Assembly: GCF_014648675.1 (NCBI RefSeq)
Contig: NZ_BMRO01000008.1
Span: 1 to 64,000 of the forward strand
DNA length: 64,000 nucleotides
Direction: 5' to 3'
From: Actinomadura livida
Lineage (GTDB): Bacteria; Actinomycetota; Actinomycetes; Streptosporangiales; Streptosporangiaceae
Shown: in pieces, positions 42,444-50,233 of the stretch
Numbering within the stretch: the first letter of the stretch is position 1
Layout: each line of letters opens with the position of its first letter
Made by a program: the position numbers and the translations under genes
The notes under the pieces: model-generated
The model's database searches: none
What the model saw: the letters and a program-made list of their open reading frames with translations, nothing else
What the model was told of the DNA's origin: nothing

Positions 42444-43243
42444 GGCCGGGGCAGCTCTCGGTCGCCGCCCCACAGGGCGCGGACGAGGCGGTCGGTCATC
42501 TCCTGGCCGAAGTACCGGACGCCCATCACGTTCGCCGGGTCGCGCTCGGCGATGTTGCGGCGCGTCGCCAGGTCGGCGGCGGCGAGCGCGGCGCGGTCGG
42601 CCTCGGGGACGGGCCCGGCCTCGTCGACCCAGCCGAGCCAGCGGTCCACGTGCTCGGTGAGGAGCCGCTCGACCAGGTCGACGTTCTTCTCCTCGCGGGG
42701 GAAGGAGTGGCAGTGGGCGGTGGGGGACAGGCTCGCCCGGATGAACCCCGCGCGGCTGGTGAACCACTCCAGCTGCGGGTTCTCCTCCCGGACCGCCAGC
42801 CACTCCGCGTTGAGGGGCTCGTAGTAGGCGTCGTAGTACGCGCCGTCCGCGAGCAGGTTGGCGCGGGGCACCGAGTCGACGTAGAACCAGCCTTCCGGCC
42901 AGACGAGCAGCGCGACGCCGAGGTGCGGCACCCGGATCTGCGGGCCGAGCCACACCGTCAGGTGCAGGTTCGCGAACCCGGCCGTCGGGTTGCCGAGCCA
43001 GGAGTGGACCATCCAGTCGACCTCGGGCCCGCTGTAGGCGGCCAGGCGCCCGCCGGGGCTCTCGGGCGGGTTCCCGTACGACTCCAGGTCCTCGGTGGAC
43101 GGGTCGCGCGCCAGCTCGAACCGGTCGTCGATCCTCGCCTTGAGCCGGTCCAGGATCGTCCCGAACCGGTGGAAGGTGTCGGTCACGTCGATGACGGGGG
43201 ACTCGTCCACCATCTGCTCGACGTGCTGCAGTGTTTCCTTCAA
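42440..43243 (-). CDS. red chlorophyll catabolite reductase (RCCR)-family protein, copy 1
   Basis: 267 residues from TTG 43243 (GAAGGAG 7 nt upstream). The match to plant RCCR (recalled sequence) is clearer than in copy 2: VDWMVHSWLG (plant: IDFVIGSWIH), VPHLGVALLVWPEGWFYVDSVPRANLL (plant: PNFVVELI to DLPHRKDL), AYYDAYYEPLN, and especially FIRASLSPTAHCHSF (plant: FVRSAFSPTASMLKI), then LLTEHVDRWLGWV and ATRRNIAERDP. Members reduce linear tetrapyrroles with ferredoxin. It overlaps the chlorophyllase-like gene. Annotation as RCCR-family is well supported by pattern; catalytic role on chlorophyll products is inference. Confidence 0.7.
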   Translation of the reverse strand: MKETLQHVEQMVDESPVIDVTDTFHRFGTILDRLKARIDDRFELARDPSTEDLESYGNPPESPGGRLAAYSGPEVDWMVHSWLGNPTAGFANLHLTVWLGPQIRVPHLGVALLVWPEGWFYVDSVPRANLLADGAYYDAYYEPLNAEWLAVREENPQLEWFTSRAGFIRASLSPTAHCHSFPREEKNVDLVERLLTEHVDRWLGWVDEAGPVPEADRAALAAADLATRRNIAERDPANVMGVRYFGQEMTDRLVRALWGGDRELPRP

Positions 43244-43281
43244 GGCAGGGTCTCCTTCAACGGCGGGGTCTCCTTCAACGG
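43229..43281. repeat. 18-bp repeat, three copies covering the RCCR-like start region
   Basis: Units at 43229-43245, 43246-43263 and 43264-43281 share CTCCTTCAACGG-type sequence (GTTGAAGGAG on the minus strand). Each contains a Shine-Dalgarno followed by a potential TTG start. The third unit is diverged and holds the actual TTG codon of the RCCR-like gene. The triplication could tune translation of this gene relative to the nitrilase. Confidence 0.75.
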
Positions 43282-44906
43282 GGCGCTCCGCTCGGTGCTT
43301 CGTCGGCCAGTGCGGCGACCGCGTGCGCGGGGCGCCCGCCGACCAGGTCGGTGTTCTTGGACACGAGCCGGTTCACGGCCTGCGCGGGATGGACGGCGGC
43401 CACGGTGACCGGCCCGGTCGCGCGGGTGACGAGGGGGTGGCTGATGCGGCCCTCGAACGGCCCCTCCCAGGACGTCCACAGGGTGAAGTCGGCGGGCAGC
43501 GCGAGGACGACGCCGTCGTCCGGCCCGGAGGCGACGACGTTCAGCCGGTTCTCCGCGGCCCGCTCCGGCAGGCCGAGGGCGATCTCCCAGTCCTCGGCCG
43601 GGGTGAACGGGACCGCGACGGCGTCGGCGTCGGCGATGGCCGCGAGCCGGAAGACCTCGGGGTAGAGGGCGTCGTCGCCGGTGACGAGCGCGAGCCGGCC
43701 CCAGGGGAGGGTGAAGACGGCGAGCCGCTCGCCGTACTCGGTGGCCCAGCCGGAGTGCCGCGCGCTGGCGTGCAGCTGCGGCTGGCTTCCGGCGAGGCCG
43801 CCGGCGTTCACCAGGTAGGCGGCGTGCGCGGCGCCCGCCCGCACGCTCGTCACCGCGTGCGCCGTGGTGCCCTGGAGCGCGGCGGCCAGCGCGAAGACGA
43901 CGGCGCCGGGGTCCGCGTCCGCGCCGAACGCCAGCTCCGGGAGGACGACCAGCTCGGCGCCCGCCCGCGCGGCGTCCCGCACCGAGCCGGGCGAGCGGAC
44001 GGCGGCGACGTCCACCTTCGCGTCGCCGGGCGGCGCGGCGCGGGGACGCGGCGCCGCGACTATCGGGGCGTACAGGCGCGGCCTGCGGGCGGCGAACAGG
44101 TCGGTGCCGTCCGGGCGGGTCTTGCGGTCGGCGAGCGCGGGGTCGATGTCGGCGACGACGACGGCCTCGCCGGTGCGCGGCCCCTTCGCGACGACCGTCC
44201 CGTCGGGGGCGACGATCTGGCTCTCGCCCGCCCCGTCCAGCAGGCCCGCCGGGACGCCGAGCCGCTCGGCGATCGCCGGCAGGAGGTCGGTCGGCAGCAG
44301 CGGGCCGACCTTGTTGGCCGCCACCATCCACACCCTGTTCTCCGCCGCGCGGACGGGGACGTGCAGGCCGGCCTCGTCGGTGGCGAACGAGTTGAGGCTG
44401 TTCAGCAGCACCTGCGCCCCGCGCACGGCCAGGTCGCGGGGGACGTCGCTGGTGACGCCCTCCATGCACGCGTACATGCCGAGCCGGCCGAGCGGGGTGG
44501 CGACGACGGGGCCGGCGGCGGTGCCGGGGTCGAGGTGGTCGCCCTCGGCGCCCATCAGCGTGAGCTTGTCGGAGCGGCCGAGGAGCGCGCCGTCCGGCCC
44601 GTACAGCAGGCTGCTGACGGTGACCCGGCCGCCGCCGGAGAGGGTCACGTTGACCTTGACGTACGCGCGGTGCGCCGCCGCCCGTTCCCGGATCGCCGTG
44701 AGGAACGGGCCGTCGGGCGTGCAGGCGTGCCGGAGGGCCTCCGCCCTGTCCGCGTACCAGGACAGGCGGTTGCAGAACTCCGGCAGGACGATGATGCTCG
44801 CACCCTCGGCGGCGGCGCGGTCCACCATGCGCAGGCAGGTGGCGAGGTTGCCGGGCACGTCCCGGCCGGCCGCGAACTGCGCGGCGGCCACGCGGACCGG
44901 ACCCAT
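43275..44906 (-). CDS. tandem carbon-nitrogen hydrolase (nitrilase), second domain degenerate
   Basis: 543 residues, twice the usual nitrilase length. Domain 1 has the catalytic triad E43 (VLPEF), K114 (SDKLTLM) and C147 (MYACMEG). Domain 2 (from about residue 310) repeats the fold (AELVVLPELAFG; RAAENRLNVVAS) but the Cys position reads LALVTGDDALYPE, so it lacks the nucleophile. Domain 1 probably hydrolyses an amide, carbamoyl or nitrile; domain 2 may be structural. First gene of the ten-gene operon; the IclR-type site lies 23 nt upstream of its ATG. Cytosolic. Confidence 0.82.
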   Translation of the reverse strand: MGPVRVAAAQFAAGRDVPGNLATCLRMVDRAAAEGASIIVLPEFCNRLSWYADRAEALRHACTPDGPFLTAIRERAAAHRAYVKVNVTLSGGGRVTVSSLLYGPDGALLGRSDKLTLMGAEGDHLDPGTAAGPVVATPLGRLGMYACMEGVTSDVPRDLAVRGAQVLLNSLNSFATDEAGLHVPVRAAENRVWMVAANKVGPLLPTDLLPAIAERLGVPAGLLDGAGESQIVAPDGTVVAKGPRTGEAVVVADIDPALADRKTRPDGTDLFAARRPRLYAPIVAAPRPRAAPPGDAKVDVAAVRSPGSVRDAARAGAELVVLPELAFGADADPGAVVFALAAALQGTTAHAVTSVRAGAAHAAYLVNAGGLAGSQPQLHASARHSGWATEYGERLAVFTLPWGRLALVTGDDALYPEVFRLAAIADADAVAVPFTPAEDWEIALGLPERAAENRLNVVASGPDDGVVLALPADFTLWTSWEGPFEGRISHPLVTRATGPVTVAAVHPAQAVNRLVSKNTDLVGGRPAHAVAALADEAPSGAPR

Positions 44907-44916
44907 CGGGCCTCCC

Positions 44917-44941
44917 GGTTCCTCTAGCGAAACACTGTTTC
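44917..44941 (-). promoter_or_regulatory. IclR-type operator A (RCCR/PaO-like operon)
   Basis: On the minus strand GAAAC-AGT-GTTTC-GCTAGAG-GAACC. The core inverted repeat GAAAC-ACT-GTTTC (plus-strand 44929-44941) is perfect; the third half-site (44917-44921) has one change. It lies 10-35 nt upstream of the nitrilase start, so binding should block the promoter or early transcription. Confidence 0.75.
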
Positions 44942-45043
44942 CAAGACACTACAATCGCGGTCCCGGGTCCGCCAGAGCCCGGGGGCGGAAACTTCCCGCT
45001 CACGGGCCCCGGCGGTCACCGGGAAGGGGCCGTTCCGGGGGGT

Positions 45044-45062
45044 GTGGGGGCTCGGCCCCCCA
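45044..45062 (-). terminator. GC hairpin after secreted hydrolase gene
   Basis: GTGGGGG/CCCCCAC stem of 7 bp with a 5-nt loop, 14 nt beyond the stop of the minus-strand secreted hydrolase. It separates that gene from the operon that starts at 44906. Confidence 0.55.
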
Positions 45063-45076
45063 CCGGTGGTCGGGCG

Positions 45077-46057
45077 TCAGGAGGCGCCGGCCAGGGTCTG
45101 GATCCTGCCCGCGCCCAGTTGCGTCTGGAAGTAGGAGCCTCCGGGCAGGTAGGCGGGGGTCTGCGTGCCCTTGAAGGCGTCCGTGGCCCAGGCGACCGCG
45201 AACGTCTGCAGGACCGCGATGTTCTCCGCCTTCGGCGTTCCGCAGGCGATCGTCCCCACCGCGTCGGTGCTCGCGCCCTCGGCGTCGGTGTGCGCGCCGC
45301 CGGGCAGCCGGACGCCGACGAACGGTGCGTGCACGCCCGCCTGGACGGCGTCGGTGCCGCTGCCGCCGTTGTTGCAGGTGCCGTCCGGCGCGGAGATCGT
45401 GCGGACCATGCGGCCGGTGCCGTCCACCGCCCGCAGCCCGGTGCCGAGGTTGTCGCCGAGGAACGACTTCACCGGGTCCAGCAGGACGAGGCCGCGCAGC
45501 CGGGCCCAGCCCGCCGCGCTGTCGGTGCGCAGGCGCCCGGCCACGTAGCTGACGGCCTCGCCGCCCGCCGAATGCCCGGAGAAGACGAGGGAGCCGGGCA
45601 GTGCGAGGCCGGGGCGTCCCGCTTCGGCCTTGGCCCTGGCGAAGCTGCGGCCGAGCTTGTCGGACGGGTCGCCCATCTTGGCGAACAGGTCGGCGACGTT
45701 GCCGAGGAAGGCGGTGTTGTTGCCGATGTTCTGGAGCGTGCAGCCGAACAGGTTGGCGCTGGGCAGGGTCGGGGCGAAGACGAGGTAACCGGCGGCGGCG
45801 TACCGGGACGCCAGGTCGGCGACGTGGTCGTTGGCGCGGGCGAAGCCGTGCTGCAGCCACACGAGGCCCTGCGGGGAGCCGGAGGGGAAGTACCAGTCGG
45901 CGCTCTGGTTCAGGGTCGTGAACGCGCAGCGGATCTCGACGGTGGTCTGGACGCGGGAGACGGCGGCGTGGGCGGGGGCGAGGGGGCCGAGGGCGGTCAG
46001 GGCGAGGGTGGCGGCGCTGGCCGCGGCCAGGGTCCGGACGGCGCGTACGGGGCGCAT
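45077..46057 (-). CDS. secreted alpha/beta hydrolase (lipase/chlorophyllase-like)
   Basis: 326 residues with a Sec signal peptide (RTLAAASAATLALTALGPL, cleavage after AHA). Hydrolase core: GLVWLQHGFARANDHV (oxyanion HG), YAAAGYLVFAPTL, nucleophile elbow FSGHSAGGEAV, and VRLPGGAHTDAEG as a likely His region. Several cysteines suggest disulfides. It would act outside the cell on an ester such as a lipid or esterified pigment. The IclR-type site B is 35 nt upstream of the ATG, linking it to the neighbouring catabolic operons; GGAGG precedes the start. Confidence 0.78.
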   Translation of the reverse strand: MRPVRAVRTLAAASAATLALTALGPLAPAHAAVSRVQTTVEIRCAFTTLNQSADWYFPSGSPQGLVWLQHGFARANDHVADLASRYAAAGYLVFAPTLPSANLFGCTLQNIGNNTAFLGNVADLFAKMGDPSDKLGRSFARAKAEAGRPGLALPGSLVFSGHSAGGEAVSYVAGRLRTDSAAGWARLRGLVLLDPVKSFLGDNLGTGLRAVDGTGRMVRTISAPDGTCNNGGSGTDAVQAGVHAPFVGVRLPGGAHTDAEGASTDAVGTIACGTPKAENIAVLQTFAVAWATDAFKGTQTPAYLPGGSYFQTQLGAGRIQTLAGAS

Positions 46058-46080
46058 GCTGCCTCCGAGGAGCGGGCACT

Positions 46081-46106
46081 GTTTCGGCTAGGGAAACAGA
46101 GTTTCC
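46081..46106 (-). promoter_or_regulatory. IclR-type operator B (secreted hydrolase)
   Basis: Plus-strand GTTTC (46081-46085), 7 nt, then GGAAAC-AGA-GTTTCC (46092-46106). Both GAAAC/GTTTC half-sites of the core are perfect, and the extra half-site is at the same 7-nt spacing as in the other promoters. It lies 24-49 nt upstream of the hydrolase start. Confidence 0.78.
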
Positions 46107-46206
46107 AATATGACCATCTCCATTAAGCACGCCGGGACGCGGGAAGGCAATGGGCCGGTGCCGCGGATCGGGCGGCGGAAGAGCCTGGAGGGGGGTCAGG
46201 AGGGGG

Positions 46207-47631
46207 TCAGGAGGGGTAGGCGCCAGCGCTCATTCCGGGGCCGTCCGCGCGGAACGCGGCGGGGGCGTGGATCGCGCACGTCTGCGCGTACTCCAGCAGG
46301 CCCTCGGTGCCGTACTCGCGGCCGTGCCCGCTGCGCTTCACGCCGCCGAACGGCGCGCGCAGCGCCATCCCGGTGCGGTTGTGGGTGTTGACGAAGGTGA
46401 AGCCCGCGTCGAAGCGGCGGGCGAACGCGAACGCCCGGTCCTCGTCGGCGGACCAGACCGACGCGCCCAGGCCGAGGTCGCCCGCGTTGGCGCGCGCGAC
46501 CACCTCGTCCTCGTCGTCGTAGGCCAGCAGCGGCACGACCGGGCCGAACTGCTCCTCGGCCACCACCGGCGCGTCGTCGGCCACGTCCGTGACCAGGGCG
46601 GGCCGGACGAAGTGCCCGCGTCCCATGTCGGCCGTGACGGCGCCCAGCTCGGTGACGGTGCCGCCCCGCCGCCGCGACTCGGCGACCAGCGCGCGGACGC
46701 GGTCCGCCGCCTCGGCGGAGATGACCGGGCCGACCGTGGTCCCGGCGTCGAGGGGGTCGCCGAGCACCAGCGTCCGCGCGGCCGCCGCCAGGTAGGCGTC
46801 GCGGACCTCGGCCAGCCGCGCCCGCGGGACGTACAGGCGCTTGGCGGCCATGCAGACCTGGCCCGCGGTGGCGAAGGACGCCATGACCAGCCGGTCCATC
46901 GCCGCGTCCGAGAGGTCCGCGTCGTCGAGCAGCACGACCGGGTCGTTGCCGCCGAGCTCCAGCAGCGCCGGCGTGATCGCCTTGGCGGCGGCCGTCCCGA
47001 TGGCGCGGCCCGCCTCGGCGCCGCCGGTGAACGCGACGCGGTGCACGCGGGAGTGGCCCGCGAGCGCCCGCGCCGTACCGGCATGGCCGTGCACGACCCG
47101 GACGAGGCCCGGCGGGAACGCCGCCATGACCCGGGTGACCGCCAGCGGCGCGAGCGGCGACGGCTTGACCACCACCGTGTTCCCGGCCGCCAGCGCGGGA
47201 CCGGCCTTCAGCATCGTGAGGATGACGGGCGCGTTCCAGGGCGTGATGGCCGCCACGACCCCGTAGGGGCGTTGGCGCAGGACGAGCCGTCCGGCCGCGT
47301 CGTCGGTCTCGCGGTCCGCGAGCACCTCGGGCGCCCGCTCCGCGGCCCAGCGCAGGTACGCGGCGGCGAACCGCAGCTCCCCGGCGCAGTCGGCCCGCGG
47401 CTTGCCGGACTCGCGGGCCAGCAGCTCCGCGACGCCGGGCAGCGCGTCGACGGCGTCGGCGGTCCGCAGCAGCGCGGCGGCCCGCTCCGCGACCGGCACG
47501 CGGCACCAGGCGCGCTGCCGGGACCCGGCCTCCCGGACGGCCCGGTCGACCCCGGCCTCGTCCGCGACCGGCACCCGGCCGACGACCTCGTCCAGCCGGG
47601 CCGGGTTCTCCCGGACGATCTCACCCGGCAT
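46207..47631 (-). CDS. aldehyde dehydrogenase family protein (last gene of flavin monooxygenase operon)
   Basis: 474 residues. ALDH motifs: AAITPWNAPVILTMLKAGPALAAGNTVVVKPS, FTGGAEAGRAIG, catalytic Glu in LELGGND, catalytic Cys in TAGQVCMAAKRLYV, and the C-terminal FGGVKRSGHGREYG. NAD(P)-dependent oxidation of an aldehyde to an acid. Its start overlaps the FAD monooxygenase stop (TGATG). Two different ALDHs in one operon suggest sequential aldehyde intermediates or two aldehydes from one cleavage. Confidence 0.88.
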   Translation of the reverse strand: MPGEIVRENPARLDEVVGRVPVADEAGVDRAVREAGSRQRAWCRVPVAERAAALLRTADAVDALPGVAELLARESGKPRADCAGELRFAAAYLRWAAERAPEVLADRETDDAAGRLVLRQRPYGVVAAITPWNAPVILTMLKAGPALAAGNTVVVKPSPLAPLAVTRVMAAFPPGLVRVVHGHAGTARALAGHSRVHRVAFTGGAEAGRAIGTAAAKAITPALLELGGNDPVVLLDDADLSDAAMDRLVMASFATAGQVCMAAKRLYVPRARLAEVRDAYLAAAARTLVLGDPLDAGTTVGPVISAEAADRVRALVAESRRRGGTVTELGAVTADMGRGHFVRPALVTDVADDAPVVAEEQFGPVVPLLAYDDEDEVVARANAGDLGLGASVWSADEDRAFAFARRFDAGFTFVNTHNRTGMALRAPFGGVKRSGHGREYGTEGLLEYAQTCAIHAPAAFRADGPGMSAGAYPS

Positions 47632-48782
47632 CAGGCGACGTCCCGCAGCGAGGCGATCATCGACGTGCGCAGCAGGTACCGGCGGGCCTCGGCGGGGTCT
47701 CCGGCCAGCCTCCGGAGCTCGTCCCGGTACCCGGCCGGATCGCGCATCCGTTCCCAGTTGGCGTGGGTCAGCCGGCCGACGAACGACCGCGCGACGTCGC
47801 GGCGGGCGGCGGCGGCGTCGTCGAGCGCGGCCTCCGGGCCACCGGCCAGGACGTCCGCGAGCGCGCCCGCCAGCAGGACGGCGTCGTGGATGCCGCTGTT
47901 CATGCCCATGCCGCCGAGCGGGTTGTTGACGTGCGCCGCGTCCCCGGCCAGCAGCACCCGGCCGGTCCGGAACGTCTCGGCGACGCGCTGGTGCACCCGG
48001 TACAGGCTGGCGTGCGCGATGTCCCAAGTGGCGTCGGCGACCCCGCGCAGCCGCTCGGGCAGCCGCGCCAGCTCCTCGGCGTCGGGGGTGCCCTCCGGGG
48101 TCGGGAACAGGACCCGCCAGTGGTCGGGGGTGCGCAGCAGCACCAGCCACTCGCCGGGGTCGAAGACGTAGTTCACCGCGGCGATGCCGGGCAGCAGGTC
48201 CTCGACGGCGGTCCGGGTCGACGCGACCAGGAACCGCTCCGGGTAGGTCATGCCCTCGAAATCGATGCCGAGGTCCTGCCGTACCGCCGAGCCGGCGCCG
48301 TCCGCGCCGATCAGCCAGGCGCCGCGGACCCGGTCGCCGGCGGACGTCGCCACCACCACCCCGTCCGGGCCGGGCAGGACAGTGCGCACGGCCGCGCCGA
48401 ACCGGACCTCACCGCCCGCCGCCACCAGGTGGTCGCGCAGGATCGGGGTGAGCTTGCCCTGCTCGCACTGGACGCGGAACGGGTACGGCGTGTCGCCCGC
48501 AAGCACCGCCAGGTCCAGCTCGGCGACGACGCCGCCGCGCCGTTCCCGGTACTGGAACGTCCGGGAGACCAGGCCGCGCTCCAGCAGCGGGTCGAGCACC
48601 CCGAGCCCGTCGAGCATCTCCAGCGAAGGCGGATGGAAGGTGGACGCGCGCGACTCAGCGGCCAGCTCCGGTTCCGCCTCCAGCACGGTGACCGGGACGC
48701 CGCGGCGTGCCAGGGCCAACGCCGCGGTGAGGCCCACGGGACCCGCCCCGGCCACCAGCACCGGCCCAAGCACGGGCGCCAT
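47631..48782 (-). CDS. FAD-dependent monooxygenase (PHBH-fold)
   Basis: 383 residues. FAD-binding GxGxxG in VLVAGAGPVGLTAALALARRG, the DG motif in LIGADGAGSAVR, and the GD motif in GRVLLAGDAAHVNNPLGGMGMN. Single-component aromatic hydroxylase family (UbiH/PHBH). Acts with NAD(P)H and O2 on a phenolic or enolic substrate. Both starts and stops overlap the flanking ALDH genes by single bases, so expression is tightly coupled. Confidence 0.87.
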   Translation of the reverse strand: MAPVLGPVLVAGAGPVGLTAALALARRGVPVTVLEAEPELAAESRASTFHPPSLEMLDGLGVLDPLLERGLVSRTFQYRERRGGVVAELDLAVLAGDTPYPFRVQCEQGKLTPILRDHLVAAGGEVRFGAAVRTVLPGPDGVVVATSAGDRVRGAWLIGADGAGSAVRQDLGIDFEGMTYPERFLVASTRTAVEDLLPGIAAVNYVFDPGEWLVLLRTPDHWRVLFPTPEGTPDAEELARLPERLRGVADATWDIAHASLYRVHQRVAETFRTGRVLLAGDAAHVNNPLGGMGMNSGIHDAVLLAGALADVLAGGPEAALDDAAAARRDVARSFVGRLTHANWERMRDPAGYRDELRRLAGDPAEARRYLLRTSMIASLRDVA

Positions 48783-50233
48783 CACGGTTCCCGGGAGTGC
48801 AGGGCGAATCCGTCCTCGACGCCGACGACCCGCGGGTTGGTGAAGAACCGCAGGGTCTCGGCCGTGCCCTCCTCGCCCAGCCCGGACGCCCCCCACGCGG
48901 GGCGGGGCGCGAACAGGTGCAGGCTCAGCACGCTGGAGCCGTTGACCTTCACCTCCCCGGCGCGGACGCGTCGCGCCACGGCGAGGGCCGCCTCCTCGTC
49001 GGTGCCGGCCACGTATCCTTCGAGCCCGTACGCGGTGCCGTTGGCCAGGGCCACGGCCTCGTCCAGCGTCCGGTAGGTGTGGACGGTGGCGACGGGCCCG
49101 AAGATCTCCTCGGTGGCGTCGCCGGGGTCGACGTCCGTGACGAGCGCGGGGGCCAGGTAACTGCCTTCGTCCGGGACCTTGGTCGTGGAGAGGACGCGGC
49201 CGCCGAGCGCGTCCCGCCGGGCGGCGACCAGGTAGCGGTGGCGCGAGTGCACCAGCGGCCCGAGGTCGGTGTCCTCGTCCAGCGGCGGGCCCGCGCGCAG
49301 CGCCGCGAGCCGTTCGCCGGCCGCCTCCAGCAGCGCGTCCCGGAGGGGCTCGGGGACGATGAGCCGGCCGAGCGCCCGGCACCACTGGCCGTTGAGGGTG
49401 GTGAGCAGGTCCACGGCGGCCCGCGCGGCCCGGCCGACGTCGGCGTCCGGCATCACGATCAGCGGGTTGTTGCCGCCGAGCTCCAGCTGGACGGGCTTGA
49501 TCCCGGTGGCGCAGGCGGCGGCGACCGACCGGCCGCCCGCGGCGCCGCCGGTGAACGAGACCGCGCGGATCCGCGCGTCGGCGGTCAGCCGCGCGCCGGT
49601 CTCCCCGGTGCCGTGGACGAGCTGGAAGACCCCGCCGGGGACGCCCCGGTCCGCGAGCACGGCGCCGACGACCTCGGCGAACCGCTGCGCCCCGTACGGC
49701 GCGTACTCGCTCGGCTTGAGGATCGCGGGGCAGCCCGCGGCCAGCGCGCTGGCCGCCTTGTGCGCGGCCATCGGGGCGGGCGCGTTCCACGGGACCAGGC
49801 ACAGCGCCGGACCCCACGGCAGCCGCCGCACCTCGGCCTCCCGGCCGTCCTCGCGGGTGAAGGACGCCGCCAGCCCGCCGCCGCGCAGCTGCTCGGCCGC
49901 CAGCCGGAACGACCCCGACACGATGACGCCGAGCGGGACCGCCTGCCGGATCGGGACGCCGGTGGCCGCCGCCTCCAGCGCGGCGATCTCCCCGGTCACC
50001 GGTTCGAGGGCGGCCGCGACCGCGTCCAGCAGCTCGGCGCGCTCGGCGGCCGGGCGCGCCGCCCAGCCCTCCGCCGCGTCGTCGGCCGCGGCCATCGCCC
50101 GTTCCAGCCGCTCGGGGCCGGTGACGGGGGCGGGCCCGGCCTCCGCGCCGGTGGCCGGGTCCTCCAGGACGGGCCCGCCGCCGGGCGCCGCCGCCCATTC
50201 CCCGGCCACCAGGTCCCGGTGCGGGGGGTTCAC
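48782..50233 (-). CDS. aldehyde dehydrogenase family protein
   Basis: 483 residues from GTG 50233, overlapping the upstream stop (GTGA). Motifs: LVPWNAPAPMAAHKAASALAAGCPAILKPSE, FTGGAAGGRSV, Glu in LELGGNNP, Cys in LNGQWCRALGRLIV, and GEVKVNGSSVLSLHLFAPRPAWG. The N-terminal region is shorter than usual around the ESGKP helix (AAATGVPIRQAV), as in salicylaldehyde/benzaldehyde-type or related ALDHs of catabolic operons. Substrate unknown. Confidence 0.86.
   Translation of the reverse strand: MNPPHRDLVAGEWAAAPGGGPVLEDPATGAEAGPAPVTGPERLERAMAAADDAAEGWAARPAAERAELLDAVAAALEPVTGEIAALEAAATGVPIRQAVPLGVIVSGSFRLAAEQLRGGGLAASFTREDGREAEVRRLPWGPALCLVPWNAPAPMAAHKAASALAAGCPAILKPSEYAPYGAQRFAEVVGAVLADRGVPGGVFQLVHGTGETGARLTADARIRAVSFTGGAAGGRSVAAACATGIKPVQLELGGNNPLIVMPDADVGRAARAAVDLLTTLNGQWCRALGRLIVPEPLRDALLEAAGERLAALRAGPPLDEDTDLGPLVHSRHRYLVAARRDALGGRVLSTTKVPDEGSYLAPALVTDVDPGDATEEIFGPVATVHTYRTLDEAVALANGTAYGLEGYVAGTDEEAALAVARRVRAGEVKVNGSSVLSLHLFAPRPAWGASGLGEEGTAETLRFFTNPRVVGVEDGFALHSREP

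Noticed and set aside
38640..42824. Long plus-strand frames opposite the RCCR/PaO-like operon
   Set aside because: They run antisense to overlapping minus-strand genes with recognisable motifs and lack start signals.
44987..44996. GGAAACTTCC palindrome between the nitrilase and secreted hydrolase genes
   Set aside because: It lacks the 3-nt spacer and the third half-site, and is not placed at a promoter, so I did not count it in the regulon.
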